A DNA stretch of 64,000 nt, taken from contig JAQMRL010000003.1 in the NCBI GenBank assembly GCA_035578175.1, forward strand, positions 108,302,969 through 108,366,968. The letters are read 5' to 3'. Source of the DNA: Catonia carolina (Eukaryota; Arthropoda; Insecta; Hemiptera; Achilidae). Position numbers and translations under genes: made by a program. Shown here piece after piece: positions 35,993-47,798 of this stretch. A model generated the notes under the pieces. The model was not told where the DNA came from. It ran no database searches and saw nothing but the letters and a program-made list of their open reading frames with translations. Each line of letters opens with the position of its first letter. Position 1 is the stretch's first letter.

Positions 35993-38900
35993 TAATATAG
36001 GAAAATTTGTTTAAAAATCTTTTGTCAATACAGGGTATTTAAAATAGGTGAACTTCTTATTTAATTTACATGAACGTTGTACAGAACGTTGGAGGAAAAG
36101 TATCCTTGTGCCCTTCTATAAAAACAAAGGTGATGTTCGTGATTGTGGTAATTATAGGGGGATCAAACTCACCTCACATACCCTGAAGATCTGGGAAAGA
36201 ATCCTAAGTGAGCACCTCACAAACCATGCTGTTCTGACGGAAAACCAATTTGGCTTTACAAAGGGGAAAGGGCCACTGATGCTATCCATGCAATCAGACT
36301 GGTCATGGAGAAGGCTCGGGATAACAAGACAAATCTGTGGATGGTATTTATTGACCTTGAAAAGGCATTTGATCGAGTTCCGAGAACAATTATATGGCAG
36401 GCTCTGAGAGCACATGGACTCCCTGAATGTTATGTCAGACTTATTATGGACATGTATGACAATGTTGAAACAGGCATTAGAACCCCAGCTGGATCATCCA
36501 AGTATTTCAATATTAGGGTTGGTGTACATCAAGGCAGTGCCTTAAGTCCCTTGTTGTTTAATACTGTCATGAACTACTTGACATCGGAAATTCAAAAGGA
36601 GACTCCATGGAACATTTTGTATGCTGATGATGTAGCCCTTATATAAAATAGCCTGCAGGGGATTCAAGAGAACTTGGAAAATTGGAGAAAAGCACTGGAA
36701 CAAAATGGGTTGCGCATCAGTAGAACGAAAACAGAGTACATGTTTTGTGGTTTTGATCCTGATGACTCATGGAGTGGAGACATCAAACTTGAGGCAACCC
36801 CCCTGCCCAGAGTTAAAACTTTCAAGTATCTGGGGGCAGTGATCTCAGAGGATGGATCCATAAAGGCTGAAATAGTGCATAAAATAACATCGGGCTGGAA
36901 CAGGTGGCGTATGCTGACTGGGGTTCTGTGTGACCCAAAAGTGCCCATAAAAATAAAGGGAAGAGTCTACAGAGCGGCAGTTAGACCAGCACTTGTCTAT
37001 GGCAGCGAAGCTTGGGCACTTAAGAGAGTGCATGAACAGAAACTCCACACTACAGAGATGCGCATGCTGCGATGGGCGGGAGGAGTCACATTGAAGGATA
37101 AGGTGCGGAATGAGCATATAAGGGGAACCTTCAAAGTTGCTAATATAGCAGAAAAGGTGCGAGAGTCCAGGATGAGATGGTATGGTCATGTGCTTAGGAG
37201 AACGGATGATCATGTCGTGAAGAGGTGCCTTTCAATGGCTACAGGGAGGAGAGGAAGGGGTAGACCCCTTACCACGTGGATGACGAATGTCCAAAGAGAC
37301 ATGAAAATGTTGGGCTTATCCGAGGAAGACGCACAGGAGCGTAACAAATGGAGCTCTCTGATTGGGAAAGCCGACCCCACGTAACGGGAAGAGGCGAGGC
37401 CAAAGAAGAAGAAGAAGAAGTTGTACACAACATCATATAGGTGCAATAGGTTTTTAATTTACATAAACGTAAATCTAAATTTTTATTAGAGTTTAAAAAA
37501 TAATATTCAAATTACTAATAAAATAACCATTAAAGTTATAATACATGTTTTAATAATTCTCTTTGACCGGATAGCAGTTCGTATAATAAGTTTTGTATAT
37601 ATTTTGTATATAAGTTTTGTAACAATTTAAGCCCCTTTTCCGTATAAATATACACTTCAATATTAGAAATCGAACGTCAATTTTTGACTTTAATTAAAAA
37701 CGTGTAATTTGATTGTATTCAACAATACTAAAATACTCCTGCAAGACAAAGTCTGCCAGAGTAATATTAGGGGTCGTTGAAGATACAACCCTTCGGGTAT
37801 GAAACATTCGGCAAATAACGAGTCCGTAACAAGTCTGGGGTGTCATCGAAAGTAACGAAATTTGCACTGTAGCCCTGCCACTCACTAGTTGTCTAGTTCG
37901 TATAAATGTAATGTAACGATAAACAAATGAATTTATACCCAGTGGAAATTTTACATCCTCAAGTACTTCCAACATCACTTACCGAATACATGTGACGTTA
38001 CGACTTTGTAAACTTCCAGTCTCGCAAAATTTATTTATTAAAACCAATGCTGTTTACTTACTCGTAAGAATAGAATTATAAAATATTACTAAAATTCATC
38101 TTATACCGGTTGTTTTTAAGCAAAACAAAGTTTATAAATAAATACTTCCAGACTCGTGGAATTTACTTATTAATACAAGATTTTGTTTTATAATATTTTT
38201 GCATGGCTTAAATTTTGACCGTTGCGTATACTTACAGCGTTTTTTAATGCTTATCTTTCTCTTAACACACTAAATAAAATGGCTTTGTACTTTTCAGTCA
38301 CCTAAAAAACTGTTGGATTTTAAGTGTCCAAAACTTGCACTTCATTACTTTTTATAATTTGACCAAGGGACGTGCTTATTGGCACACTTACACCCTTATT
38401 CAGCTACTAAAGCTACTTGAAACTCAATGTAGATATCACTCAGCTGCGTCTAACATCGGGCATTTACAATGTTCTTCAGCAGTTTGCTTTCAATTTTTTG
38501 AATAGGGTTTCTGTTGGATTGGTTTGAGCATACGTCCAAATCAGTTTTAGCACTTGAAAAAATTAAAAGTTCAGAGTCTAACCGACGAGCCGATAATTTT
38601 TTGAACTCCATTTGAATTTTATCTTAATTTTCTTATATTATTCTTCGTCATGAGTTTGCTATCTAGGTTTACCCCAAGATCGTGTACTGTGTTGGATAAA
38701 CGTCTATTTCAGAAAGTGCAGGATTTATTTACAAAATTGTGTTGCATCTAAATGTATCTTAACGAACAACTTTCATTGTTTTAACTTACATAATGGTGAA
38801 TGTACGTTGTTGTTTTTTCAGGGTTAGGTTTAGCAGTATTGTTGATTATGACGCTAGGCTTCTCAAACACTGAAGCGTTAGGGAAAGGTCAAGAAGCCTG

Positions 38901-40245
38901 TCGCCATCCATCACCACAAGAATGTCCGTATTTATGTATTTCTGGTGTGCCAGTTTGTGGATTTGATTTCAATATCCAGCGATATGTAACTTATCCTGAT
39001 ATATTTACTTTCTGTAACGCAGCATTTAAAGATCCTAGTAAGTAAATTTCATATTTATAATATATTCAATATAAGTAACGAAATATTTATCTAATTTTTG
39101 TGCAAAAACGTATAGTAAAACTAAACCAAATAGCAGTCAATTTTTGCTTTCCGGTGTGAGGCCAATCGACGGTGCCAGCGTGTCATTCCAGTAATAAGAT
39201 GCACCTGACAATTTTGTGTTTCGTAGAGCGGTTAAGTGCGGACGTACTAAGAAAATCCTGTTAGAGATGAAACGCAGTAGTGCATTTACTTCTTCGTTTG
39301 ATTATGAAGAACGTTTATTTGGCTATCTCAACGGTCGATTTGACTCTGTACTGGACTGAATTAGCTGTTGAGTAAAATTTAGGATACAGAAAAAAATTGA
39401 GCAACATATGGAATAATAAAAAACAATACTTTTTTGTATTGATAGTGCATTTCAAAGAATGTCATTAAGAAGTTACTTTAATACAATGCATAATTTTAAT
39501 AAATCGTGGCACGGCGAGTAATTAGTGTACTATAGTTCTATTTATAATTGTGCATTTGTTAGTTTTTGTAGCAAAATGTCCCGCCTTATGATTTTAAATT
39601 CTTTAGTAATGGTCGTAAGTAATTTGTGTAAGCTTATGATACCAGTATATTTGTGATCAATATTTAAACAACGAATTGCAACCTTATTGTTGATTCTTCT
39701 CCAAAAGGTTCCAGTAAGTCATCAGTTTCAAGTCTTCAATATACTGTGCCCTTATGCATTTCTATGTTGCGAAATTGAAGCTAATTTATTTCATTTATAT
39801 TACTAGTCGTTATCAAAAGTACCGATCAACGGCGTAAATTTGCGCCAGTTAAGAATATATTATAGTCATCTTACGTACTGTAAAAGTCACAAGTTGTTGC
39901 AGCTGTAATGGTTTATTTTGCTCGATTAATTTGTGTAAAAAAATACTGTTTTGAAGTTAAAAGAAATCTTAACAATTTTTACTTCCTATCAAAACTAATT
40001 AAATTCCTGATGCACAGCCGTAGCTTCTGATTTATGATAAAAACGGATGTTCTTATCATGAATTAGGTCTACGTTACCCAATAACAGCGTGCTGACGAGC
40101 GCAGTACCGTTAAGTTGTTACCTAGAACATAAGTTCGTGTTCCGATACTTTTTTCGGAAATAATTTTATGCATTTATGGCCATCTTCATAAAGATTTTTT
40201 TCTTTTGCAGATTTACTTTTTTGTCGCTGCGGTAGTTGTTTTTAA
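35751..40245 (+). CDS. Secreted Kazal-like cysteine-rich peptide, copy 2 (three exons)
   Basis: Exons 35751-35787, 38822-39037 and 40211-40245 join to a 95-residue protein, a tandem paralogue of the gene at 25927. The signal peptide (core LGLAVLLIMTLGF) is followed by eight cysteines in a fuller Kazal-like pattern: C-x7-CPYLC, PVCGFD, Tyr-Thr-Tyr, FCN, DPNLLFC and terminal CGSCF. The PVCG cysteine lost in copy 1 is present. Exon 3 adds only 11 codons but carries the last three cysteines, so correct splicing is needed for the fold. Intron 1 (3.03 kb) is longer than in copy 1 (1.92 kb) because it holds an RTE fragment (36088-37419) and an AAT microsatellite; intron 2 is 1.17 kb in both. AATAAA is at 40302. 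Inhibitor function is inferred from the family; the protease target cannot be read from the sequence. Confidence 0.75.
35944..35990 (+). repeat. AAT microsatellite
   Basis: About 14 AAT repeats in intron 1 of Kazal-like copy 2; not present at the matching place in copy 1. Confidence 0.9.
36088..37419 (+). mobile_element. RTE-clade LINE, 5'-truncated, in intron 1 of Kazal-like copy 2
   Basis: The 1.33-kb insert starts inside the reverse transcriptase and ends with AAGAAGAAGAAG, the microsatellite-like tail typical of RTE elements. Imperfect 12-bp target duplications GTTGTACAGAAC (36076-36087) and GTTGTACACAAC (37420-37431) flank it. Copy 1 has no such insert in intron 1, so it came after that duplication. 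Same strand as the gene. Confidence 0.85.
36090..37384 (+). pseudogene. RTE reverse transcriptase (truncated, two lesions)
   Basis: Readable from RWRKSILVPFYKNKGDVRDC, NYRGIKLTSHTLKIWERIL and QFGFTKGKG. A single-base shift near 36270 leads into FIDLEKAFDRVPR, GVHQGSALSPLLFN and ILYADDVALI (catalytic YADD near 36620). A TAA at 36644-36646 interrupts, then the same frame continues with NWRKALEQNGLRISRTKTEY, GYRAAVRPALVYGSE-like wording, MRWYGHVLRR and ATGRRGRGRPLTTWM to 37384. The 5' endonuclease is missing. Confidence 0.88.
39038..40210 (+). other. Intron 2 of Kazal-like copy 2
   Basis: Begins GTAAGT and ends TTCTTTTGCAG. It aligns with intron 2 of copy 1 and, inverted, with the bases from 63514 to the window end, which form the matching intron of the third copy. 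Confidence 0.6.
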
Positions 40246-40659
40246 ACATAACTGGAGCATACAACTAACTTTATTAGATGTCAAGAAACATTAAGTGGTC
40301 GAATAAAGTTTTCTGAAGATACCTGAAAATGTTGAATGATATTTTATAACCTCTATCCAAACCAACCATCTTGATTAACTACGAACGCAAATATTTTATC
40401 TAAATTTAACCAGTGTGTTAATCGATGTGTTATATCCTGATGAAGTAAGACCTAATACGTACAATTAAAATTTTAGTAATTGAACTAGTTAACCTATCAA
40501 AATTTATGGTATTTGTTCGATAAAAGTATACCTAACGTAATAACGAAATGGCTAGTATGTACAAGAGAGTCTACTCATTTTAACATAAAATGTTTTAACA
40601 CATCACACGACCTTTTTACTACGACGGAGTGATTCTCCACGAGCGTTTCTCTTCGATTA

Positions 40660-40905
40660 ATTTGTACCGACAGTTACATCTGTGCGGTATTTAGTGCTAT
40701 ACTTTGAATGCTAATTAACTTGGAACTCTCATATCTCAGTTAAAAGTTGCACCTTGAATAACAGATTTAAGAATATTAGTCAATGCACCCTAATGCGTTT
40801 CTAACGCTACCTTACATAACAAACAAAACAGTCTTCTTGCAACAGGCGTTCTCATTCAACCTTATAGAAAAATTCCAGAACAGACTTCTAGCTAAATGAA
40901 GCAAA
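40660..40905 (+). pseudogene. Shortened Jockey fossil downstream of copy 2
   Basis: Aligns with the two ends of the 29770-30215 fossil but lacks the middle. The deletion is shared with the inverted copy at 62830-63080. Confidence 0.5.
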
Positions 40906-41073
40906 TTGATAAGTAAACTTTGTTCCTTAAGTTACTTATATAACAAAATAGAGGCAACAGCGTAAGGAAGGAAATCCTGACTCACTAGTACAGAACTTTA
41001 ATTCTAAAAGGTTAAAGTCTGGAGATGCGTTAAAACAAATAAACAAATTTTAATTTTTACTAGGGAAATTTGT

Positions 41074-41466
41074 TGTTGATTAGGTCAACAGCCGAAAGGC
41101 TGGTTTGAACCTCTAGAGGTTTTACTAAGTGAAACGAGGAGTGAGGTGGTTTACAATAGCCTTCCTCACTGAGTGGAAAAGTACGCTTATCAGCATGCCG
41201 GGCCCTCTGAAAAGCACATATTTTCCATTCTGTAAATGACACCTTCACTTCATTCACCACAGGGTCTGGCTATACAATGAAATTCATTACTTTCAGAGAA
41301 AATAACTCTGATTAGTGTCTTTTACACCTCTACCTCTTCTGTTCTTAAATGATTCAGTCATTTAATTGACTGACAAAATGAAAAGAAACAGAACTATTTA
41401 TTTTAGCCCTGCAACAAACAGATTGAGTGTAAATAATTTGACACTCCACCTATCTGTTATGGGCAG
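41074..41466 (+). repeat. SINE-A copy with 13-bp target duplication and empty-site allele
   Basis: Flanked by TAGGGAAATTTGT (41061-41073) and TAGGGACATTTGT (41467-41479). The inverted duplicon near 62690 carries the same flanks without the SINE, which proves insertion after those two blocks separated. A CAGCCGAAAGGCTG hairpin (GAAA tetraloop) is at 41089-41102. Confidence 0.85.
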
Positions 41467-41884
41467 TAGGGACATTTGTAAGAAGATAAAAAACCGAAAA
41501 CAAAAATTGTATGCTTTAAATAGTATTTAATCTTTATAATACAAACTTAACACTTATGACAAGAAAAATTGATATTCAAATATTACTGACTTAAAACTTT
41601 CAAAACAAAAAGAATGTGGTACCACACCATAGATAATAATAGCAAAAGAAAGGACACGGTAAATTGAAACCTAACATCGACGAAAAATAGCTAGAAACAA
41701 AAATAGATATCTTCAAAGTTATTCATTGAATTCACTTCCAACATAACGTCGTTACATTTATGGTTTTACCATTTTGCTTTTGGACCTACACAAAAGTATT
41801 TTCTGAAATATAAAAAAGAAGTTCAATTGTTTAAATCAACTAGAAATTTGTAAAACTTTACATCTGCAATGATTGCTACCATCA

Positions 41885-42055
41885 AATGAATTTTTAAGCC
41901 CGGATGTCGCCCTGCACCTCTAAAATTTTTGGACGTTTGGTGACAGCTAACCGGCGGCTACGCTTTTCACTTTCGCAAGAAAGTGCACACCTTCTATGGC
42001 CGTTTACAGCTAAAAAATATCCGAGCAACGTCAGTAAAAGTAAAATATTAAAAAG
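41885..42055 (+). repeat. SINE-C, left part, downstream of copy 2
   Basis: Matches the left half of 32385-32665 (CCGGATGTCGCCCTGC start). It is cut at about 42050, where the next duplicon block begins; the tRNA-like part is missing. Confidence 0.5.
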
Positions 42056-42064
42056 TAATAAGTA

Positions 42065-42424
42065 AGGTAACCTTTATAATTGCTGCAATTCTTGAAAAGC
42101 CTCTGCTCTCCTTGGAAATATTGTTTGTTAATATTGCTGCTTACATAATATTATGCATTGTAAGGCAAAAGTGCAATTAAAATTTTTTTCAAACATTTTT
42201 AATAACCTACATTTACTACTTAAACCATTTTTTCTCTAGAGAGCCCAGTTTAGAATCATTTCGTGATTTTCCGTCTTTTTAATCCAAACTTTCATTTTCC
42301 ATGTTTCAGTTATATTGAAATTATGTTCTTCTTTTCAATTATCATTGTGTACTCATAAATGAGCAAATGTTACATTTTTAAATATTTGATTGGATAAAGA
42401 GCATGAATGTTTCACCTCAGATTT
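42065..42424 (-). mobile_element. Helitron2-like element, 5' half, in the orphan duplicon
   Basis: Counterpart of 24605-25060, trimmed at its left border where it meets SINE-C. Confidence 0.5.
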
Positions 42425-42874
42425 TTTAATGAATACGTAAATATCATAACTCTGAGAACGTAATGAAGCCTAAATTATGCATGTGCAAAATAACTGCAGG
42501 TTATGGAGAAATGATTAACTGAATGAAAAAAATAAACTTAATTGTGACTAAAAATTTATTATTTCCATAAGAATGAAACTTTTACCATCTTTTGGTAACA
42601 TGCCTCATTAAATATTTGGTACAATGCTAGAAAAAATGATCAACGTAATTGAAAATTACGGTGCAATTATAATGGAATAAATAGCTTATTTTTTACAGTT
42701 TCCGCAAGTTATAATATTATTTAATAACTTATATAGTTTCGTGCGTTCAATGAGTTTAGAAAAAACAGTTGGCGTTTCTTAATACTGCAGGGTAAAATCT
42801 GATGGCGTCATGAGATTGGATCGGACCTGTGAAATGGCCTAACAGGACTTTTTCAATTTTTTTTAAAAATATCC

Positions 42875-43958
42875 TAATGAGCTACTTTATTTGAATTACA
42901 AACAAAAGGTATTAAAACCCATTTTTTAAGTAACAATTGCAAATTGATTAGTCACGATCAATTGAGTATTATGTATTTCTTCATTAATTTATGACAAATC
43001 AAAATAATTCGTTTATGGTTACACATTAACAGAAAGAAATACTGAAATTTATGGTTAAAGCCCGAATCAGATACAAAATACATAAAAAACCTTTCATCTT
43101 CTAGAATCAGAAAGTGAAATTTTAATGGGCTACTTTATTTGAAAAACAAACAATAGGTAATAAAACACATTTTTCAAGTAACAATTGCAAATTTATTAGT
43201 CACGATCAATTAAGTATTATAGTATTTCTTCATTAATTTATGACAAATCAAAATATTTCGTTATTGTTACACATTAGCAGAAAGTAATACTGAAATTTAT
43301 GTTTAAAGCCCGAATCAGATACAAAATACATAAAAACTTTTCATCCTCTAGAACCAAAAAGTAAAATTTTAATGGGGTACTTTATTTGAAGAACAAACAA
43401 TCGGTAATAAAACACATTTTTCAGGTAACAATTGCAAATTTATTAGTCACGATCAATTAAGTATTATAGTATTTCTTCATTAATTTATGACAAATCAAAA
43501 TAATTCGTTTATTGTTACACATTAACAGAAAGTAATACTGAAATTTATGTTTAAAGCCCGAATCAGATACAAAATACATAAAAACTTTTCATCCTCTAGA
43601 ACCAAAAAGTAAAATTTTAATGGGCTACTTTATTTGAAGAACAAACAATAGGTAATAAAACACATTTTTCAGTTAACAATTGCAAATTTATTAGTCACGA
43701 TCAATTAAGTATTTTCTATTTCTTCATTAATTTATAACGAATCAAATTTATTCGTTTATTGTTACACATTAACAGAAAGTAATACTGAAATTTATAGTAA
43801 AAAGCTGAATCAGGTCCAAAATACAAAAAATAACTTTTCATTCTCTAACATCAAAAAATAAATTTGTAATGGGCTACTTTATTTGAATAACAAACAATAG
43901 GTATTAAAACAAATTCCTAAAGAAATGATTGCAAATTGATTAGTCACGATCAATGAAT
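42875..43958 (+). repeat. Tandem array of 248-bp units (about 4.4 copies)
   Basis: Units begin near 42875, 43123, 43371, 43619 and 43868 at GGGCTACTTTATTTGA-like starts (the first reads GAGCTAC). Inner landmarks such as CACGATCAATTAAGTAT and CCCGAATCAGATACAAAAT recur at the same spacing. No open frame is conserved across units. Confidence 0.85.
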
Positions 43959-44379
43959 TTCATCTCGGGCTTAGCCTAAGATAGTAAAACGTGATGTTTC
44001 ATTATGTTTCAAACGGCATACTGAAACACATTGTCCGATATAAGTGTTAAATTTTTTATTTCAGTTCTACGTATCATTTATTCAAAGTTTGATTTTTTAT
44101 CATGTAATCACCCCTTTGTTCATGGGCATACCCTATGCACAAGAACATTAGTTGGCCGAGGTGATACAAGAACGTCAAATAAAACATTGACGGAAACCTA
44201 TAAATAAAATATGTTGTTGCTGTGAAAATAAATAAAACCAAACTATTTTGGTCTGTAAAAGAATTTAATTTTATGGAAAATTTTAGTTAAATAACAATGA
44301 ACAAAAAGCAGCTAAATTTTTAATAAAACACTACCATAACACATTCCGGTGTTATAAAAATTTACATAGCAATAACATT
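43959..44379. other. No gene; begins at the duplicon breakpoint
   Basis: Similarity to the duplicon stops at about 43958. The following DNA has no match noticed elsewhere in the window. Confidence 0.45.
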
Positions 44380-44582
44380 ATCAAAAGAAACAAAAGAGAA
44401 GACAGCCGAATGCAGCTGTGGCAGAGAGATTGAGAGCCACCAGGTCAAGGAATATGAAGTTGATGTGGGAACGAAGAAAACAACAGTGTGGTGCCACAAC
44501 TAACTCCTCAAGGAACGCATGTCCATGAGTGACTTGAGTGCTCCAATTGGGGCGTAAATTAAAAAAGAAAAGAAAAAAAGTA
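44380..44582 (+). repeat. Unidentified retroposed fragment with A-rich tail
   Basis: A GC-richer stretch of about 190 bp (readable AERLRATRSRNMKLMWERRK in one frame) ends in an A-rich tail. Flanks TAGCAATAACATTAT and TAGCCATAATAATTAT may be a worn target duplication. This suggests a retroposed 3' piece of a LINE or transcript, source unknown. Confidence 0.35.
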
Positions 44583-45849
44583 GCCATAATAATTATAGTT
44601 ACGTTCATAATATTACAATTCATTAAATTTCAACCTTTTAAAATTTTTATATAAGGCTGAAAGTATATTAGTTTAAAAGAATGTAAAATAAAAATGTTTT
44701 CAAAGAATTTACCATTAATTTGGATCCAAAAAAATTTTTTTTTGAATTACACAAACAGAAATCTACAAAATACAAAATTAATATTCAATACACCAAAGAA
44801 AAATGTTAATAGTTAACCATTTTGATAATTTTAAATTTTGCCCAAAAAAAAATCTTACTTAAAGGTTAAGAATTTCTAATAAAAACAGAATAACAAAATG
44901 TACATTAACTCACATACATTAATAAATACATACATTAATAAATACATGTTTAACTCAAGAAGATTAAAAAAAGATTGTATTGGTTGTTCAGTACAATCTA
45001 TAAGGATAATTAATTTAAATTGTTAAAAAAGAATATTAATGAGATTTGTAAAATAAAAGGATTTTATTAAGTTTTAGCCAAAAGATTTTAAAAAAATATG
45101 TATATTTATATTAAAAAAATCAATTTGAGTTCATCATGTCTGCTACAAGAAGATCATACAGGTTCAAATCGCAAAGAAAATTGCAGGAAATGGTTTCCAA
45201 GAGTAGCTCAACAAGGTCTTGAGTATATAAATGTTAAAGAAGATAAATAATAAAGTTGACATACCAGAAAGAAGTAGACAATAAACTAGATTACTTAGCC
45301 CCATTCTCCTCGGTTTACTTCCTTGATTAACAAAAGGTTTTTGGATGTTAAAAGAAATGTAGACTTCTATCATATATTTTGCAGGTATTCGTGTATGTAC
45401 AAGAAAAACTCAAGCAGCTCATATTAATTGGAAAACGTACAATCTCTCCATCGTAAAATCAATTTTGGATTATTACATATGTATTCATTTGACTAGCTCA
45501 TCTAATTTTGTTACATATATCGGCAACTGGAACCCTATAATTGGACACAAATCCAAAATAGCGTTAAGACAAATTCATTACAAAAAAAATTTATAAAACA
45601 AAATAAACAAATGTATCAAAAGAAACAACACAATATTAAATTTTGAAGAATTACATATTACAGTAATATTAATCTATAACTGGTAAACATACAGAACTCA
45701 TGGTAACATAAGATTTAAAGTTAAATTTACACAAGGTACAAGGCTAGCAGTTACAGCCGATGTATTTAAACCAAAAATAAATTTTACGTTACAGAATCTT
45801 TTGAATTTAAAAAAAAACAATTCAATTTAAATTTGTAATAACAAAATAT
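44583..45849. other. No gene or repeat recognised
   Basis: Very AT-rich. The 69-residue frame at 45164 (-) lacks recognisable content. Confidence 0.45.
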
Positions 45850-46020
45850 ATAAGTCCTGGGTTCGAATCCCACTCAGGCACGGCATATTTTCATACGTTA
45901 CAAAAAATCATTTCATCCTCATTACACACAGTCACACACCAACGTCGTCGCTAATGAACTTGTACAACAATGAGTTGATGCGACGTTAAATAAATAAATA
46001 AATAAATAAAAAAAAAAAAT
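45850..46020 (+). repeat. SINE-B variant with ATAA-repeat tail
   Basis: Shares the B box GGGTTCGAATCCCAC and CATACGTTACAAAAAATCA, then a different middle (CACACACCAACGTCGTCG). It ends in AAATAAATAAATA plus an A run: a separate subfamily. Confidence 0.65.
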
Positions 46021-46155
46021 ATAAAATTACAAAAAAAATTCGATAAGGAAAAGTAAACGCAAATTATGTAGGCCAATGCCACAGCCAGTTATTTTGTATT
46101 TACTTTCTGCTATATTGAGTTCCTCGCATTTACCAAAACAAGATTAAGTTAAAAA

Positions 46156-47108
46156 TCTGGTGTGAAACACTCACACAACTTTCTCTTGCCAATGCAAATG
46201 ATTAATAATAAACCTAACATTGTTAATAAAATATTAGAAATAAACAAAAACTAACCTCAAAAACATAACCTAATTTTAATCATGAGTGAAAGACGCAAAA
46301 TGAAAATCAACCTCAGTTTGGCTTAGAAATACGGAAAATCACTCTTTCTCTCTAAACTAGGCTCTGCAGAGAAAAATGCTTTAAACAAAAGTTGTAGATC
46401 TTTTAATTTTCTATAAATTTAATTATATACACTTTTGTCGTAAAATGCATTCTAAGGCCAAAATCTTAAAAAAATCGATTTTTCACACGTTTTCGTGAGA
46501 AAAAAACAGAAAATCGCAAATTACCGCTAAACTAAGCGTTATATAAAAAAATGTTTGAAATAAAAGTTGTAGGTTTTTAAATTTTCTACAACTTTTATTA
46601 TATAAGTTTTTGCGCTAAAATTTATATTAAAGCCGTAATCTTAAAAAAACAACGTTTTTACGTGAAAACAGCCTCACCGAGAATTTCAGCAAACATGGCG
46701 CCTACCCTATCTTGTAGAGAATAAAAAATTGAGTAAAATAGGCGATTTTAAAAAAAATCGTAGGACCAGTTTTTGAGAAAATCGCAAAAAACTGAAAAAT
46801 TATACGAATAAACTACTACTTCCGGTTGACCGATTTTGATGAAAATGTTCGTGTCGCGTCCGGTAGTGGTATGTAACTTAAGTTTCAAGTTTCAAGTTCG
46901 TACGATGTTCCGTTCTTGAGATATTCTGTTCACACACAGACACACACACACACACACACACAGACACACACACAGACCAATCGCTAAAAACATGTTTTTT
47001 GGGTTCAGGGGGTCTGAAAACGTATAGATCCGGTGAAAACTCGATTTCGAAAAATCGACATGAAAACAATACTTTCCTTCCTATATATTCATATAGGCAA
47101 GAGAAAGT
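46156..47108 (+). mobile_element. Helitron2-like (Helentron-type) non-autonomous element, best copy
   Basis: Starts TCTGGTGTGAAACACTCACA, which includes a 5' hairpin (46160-46176). ACTTTCTCTTGCC lies 22 bp inside the 5' end (46178-46190) and its inverse GGCAAGAGAAAGT is the very 3' end (47096-47108). A second hairpin CCTATATATTCATATAGG (47080-47097) abuts the 3' end. Asymmetric inverted repeats with hairpins at both ends and no evident target duplication are the hallmarks described for Helitron2/Helentron elements. A CA-rich stretch is at 46934-46976. There is no Rep/helicase frame, so it needs a helper. Confidence 0.6.
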
Positions 47109-47798
47109 AAAAAAATGAAACTTACCATTTTAAATGGGTGAAGAAAATTTAAATCAAGCCATAAAAATACCGGTAAAAACTTGAAGAATTTACGAGAAAA
47201 AAAAATCAACCAAATATGGCTACTGCTAAAAACAGACAGACAAGAGTGCAGAGAGACGATCAGCTGACGTAACAGAGTAACCGGTCACCTCAACCAATCC
47301 AACGCCAGAACAAATACACCAACACGTAGGCTAGTACACTGAACTAGCAATGGATGGCAGAAGCGTACGGTCAAGTAGCAGAATTACAGAATGAAAAACA
47401 AAACTATGTAACATACATGCAGATGTTACAATCACAGAATAATTTTACTTTGTCATCTTATCGGGAATACGAAGTAAGTATTTTGGTGAGAAAGCCGTTG
47501 TGTTGTTAGCTCCTGTTAAAGAAGGAAGTTTTTCAGAAATAAAGTATCGATAAGTATTGATTTTGTGTTCTAAGTTAAGCGTAATAACTAGTTTCACGTA
47601 CAGTAATTTAGATTGTCCATTTTTTCAGCGATATTTTTTTAATTTTTACAAAATAAAGTTAGTCGTAATTTTAAGGTTAGGTCAACCCGTAATATATCTG
47701 TGATCTTCGTGAAGTCTGTGTACCCAATTAAACGTTAAAACTTTGTTTTACTTTTTATAATAATATAAAATATATTCATTAAATAGATATTGTTAAGA
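47109..47798. other. Probable 5' UTR of the CR1-like LINE plus flank
   Basis: Less AT-rich near 47210-47350 (GACGATCAGCTGACGTAACA) than the surroundings, as expected for a LINE 5' region. The border was not located. Confidence 0.35.

Larger units (their letters stand above)
42060..43960 (+). repeat. Orphan promoter-side half of a further duplicon
   Basis: Bases 42060-42870 match 24690-25500, and 42875-43958 are 248-bp units as found just upstream of copies 1 and 2. Similarity stops at about 43958, inside a repeat unit and before any TATA box or exon. The gene expected to follow is missing. Confidence 0.6.

Noticed and set aside
36664..37213. - strand frames of 94 and 122 residues
   Set aside because: They are antisense to the RTE reverse transcriptase, which has clear motifs on the + strand.
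42875..43958. CRISPR-like array
   Set aside because: Units are 248 bp, contiguous and similar throughout, without short direct repeats and unique spacers, in a eukaryotic genome.
44381..44623. 80-residue - strand membrane protein
   Set aside because: Its hydrophobic run comes from an A-rich retroposon tail read in reverse.
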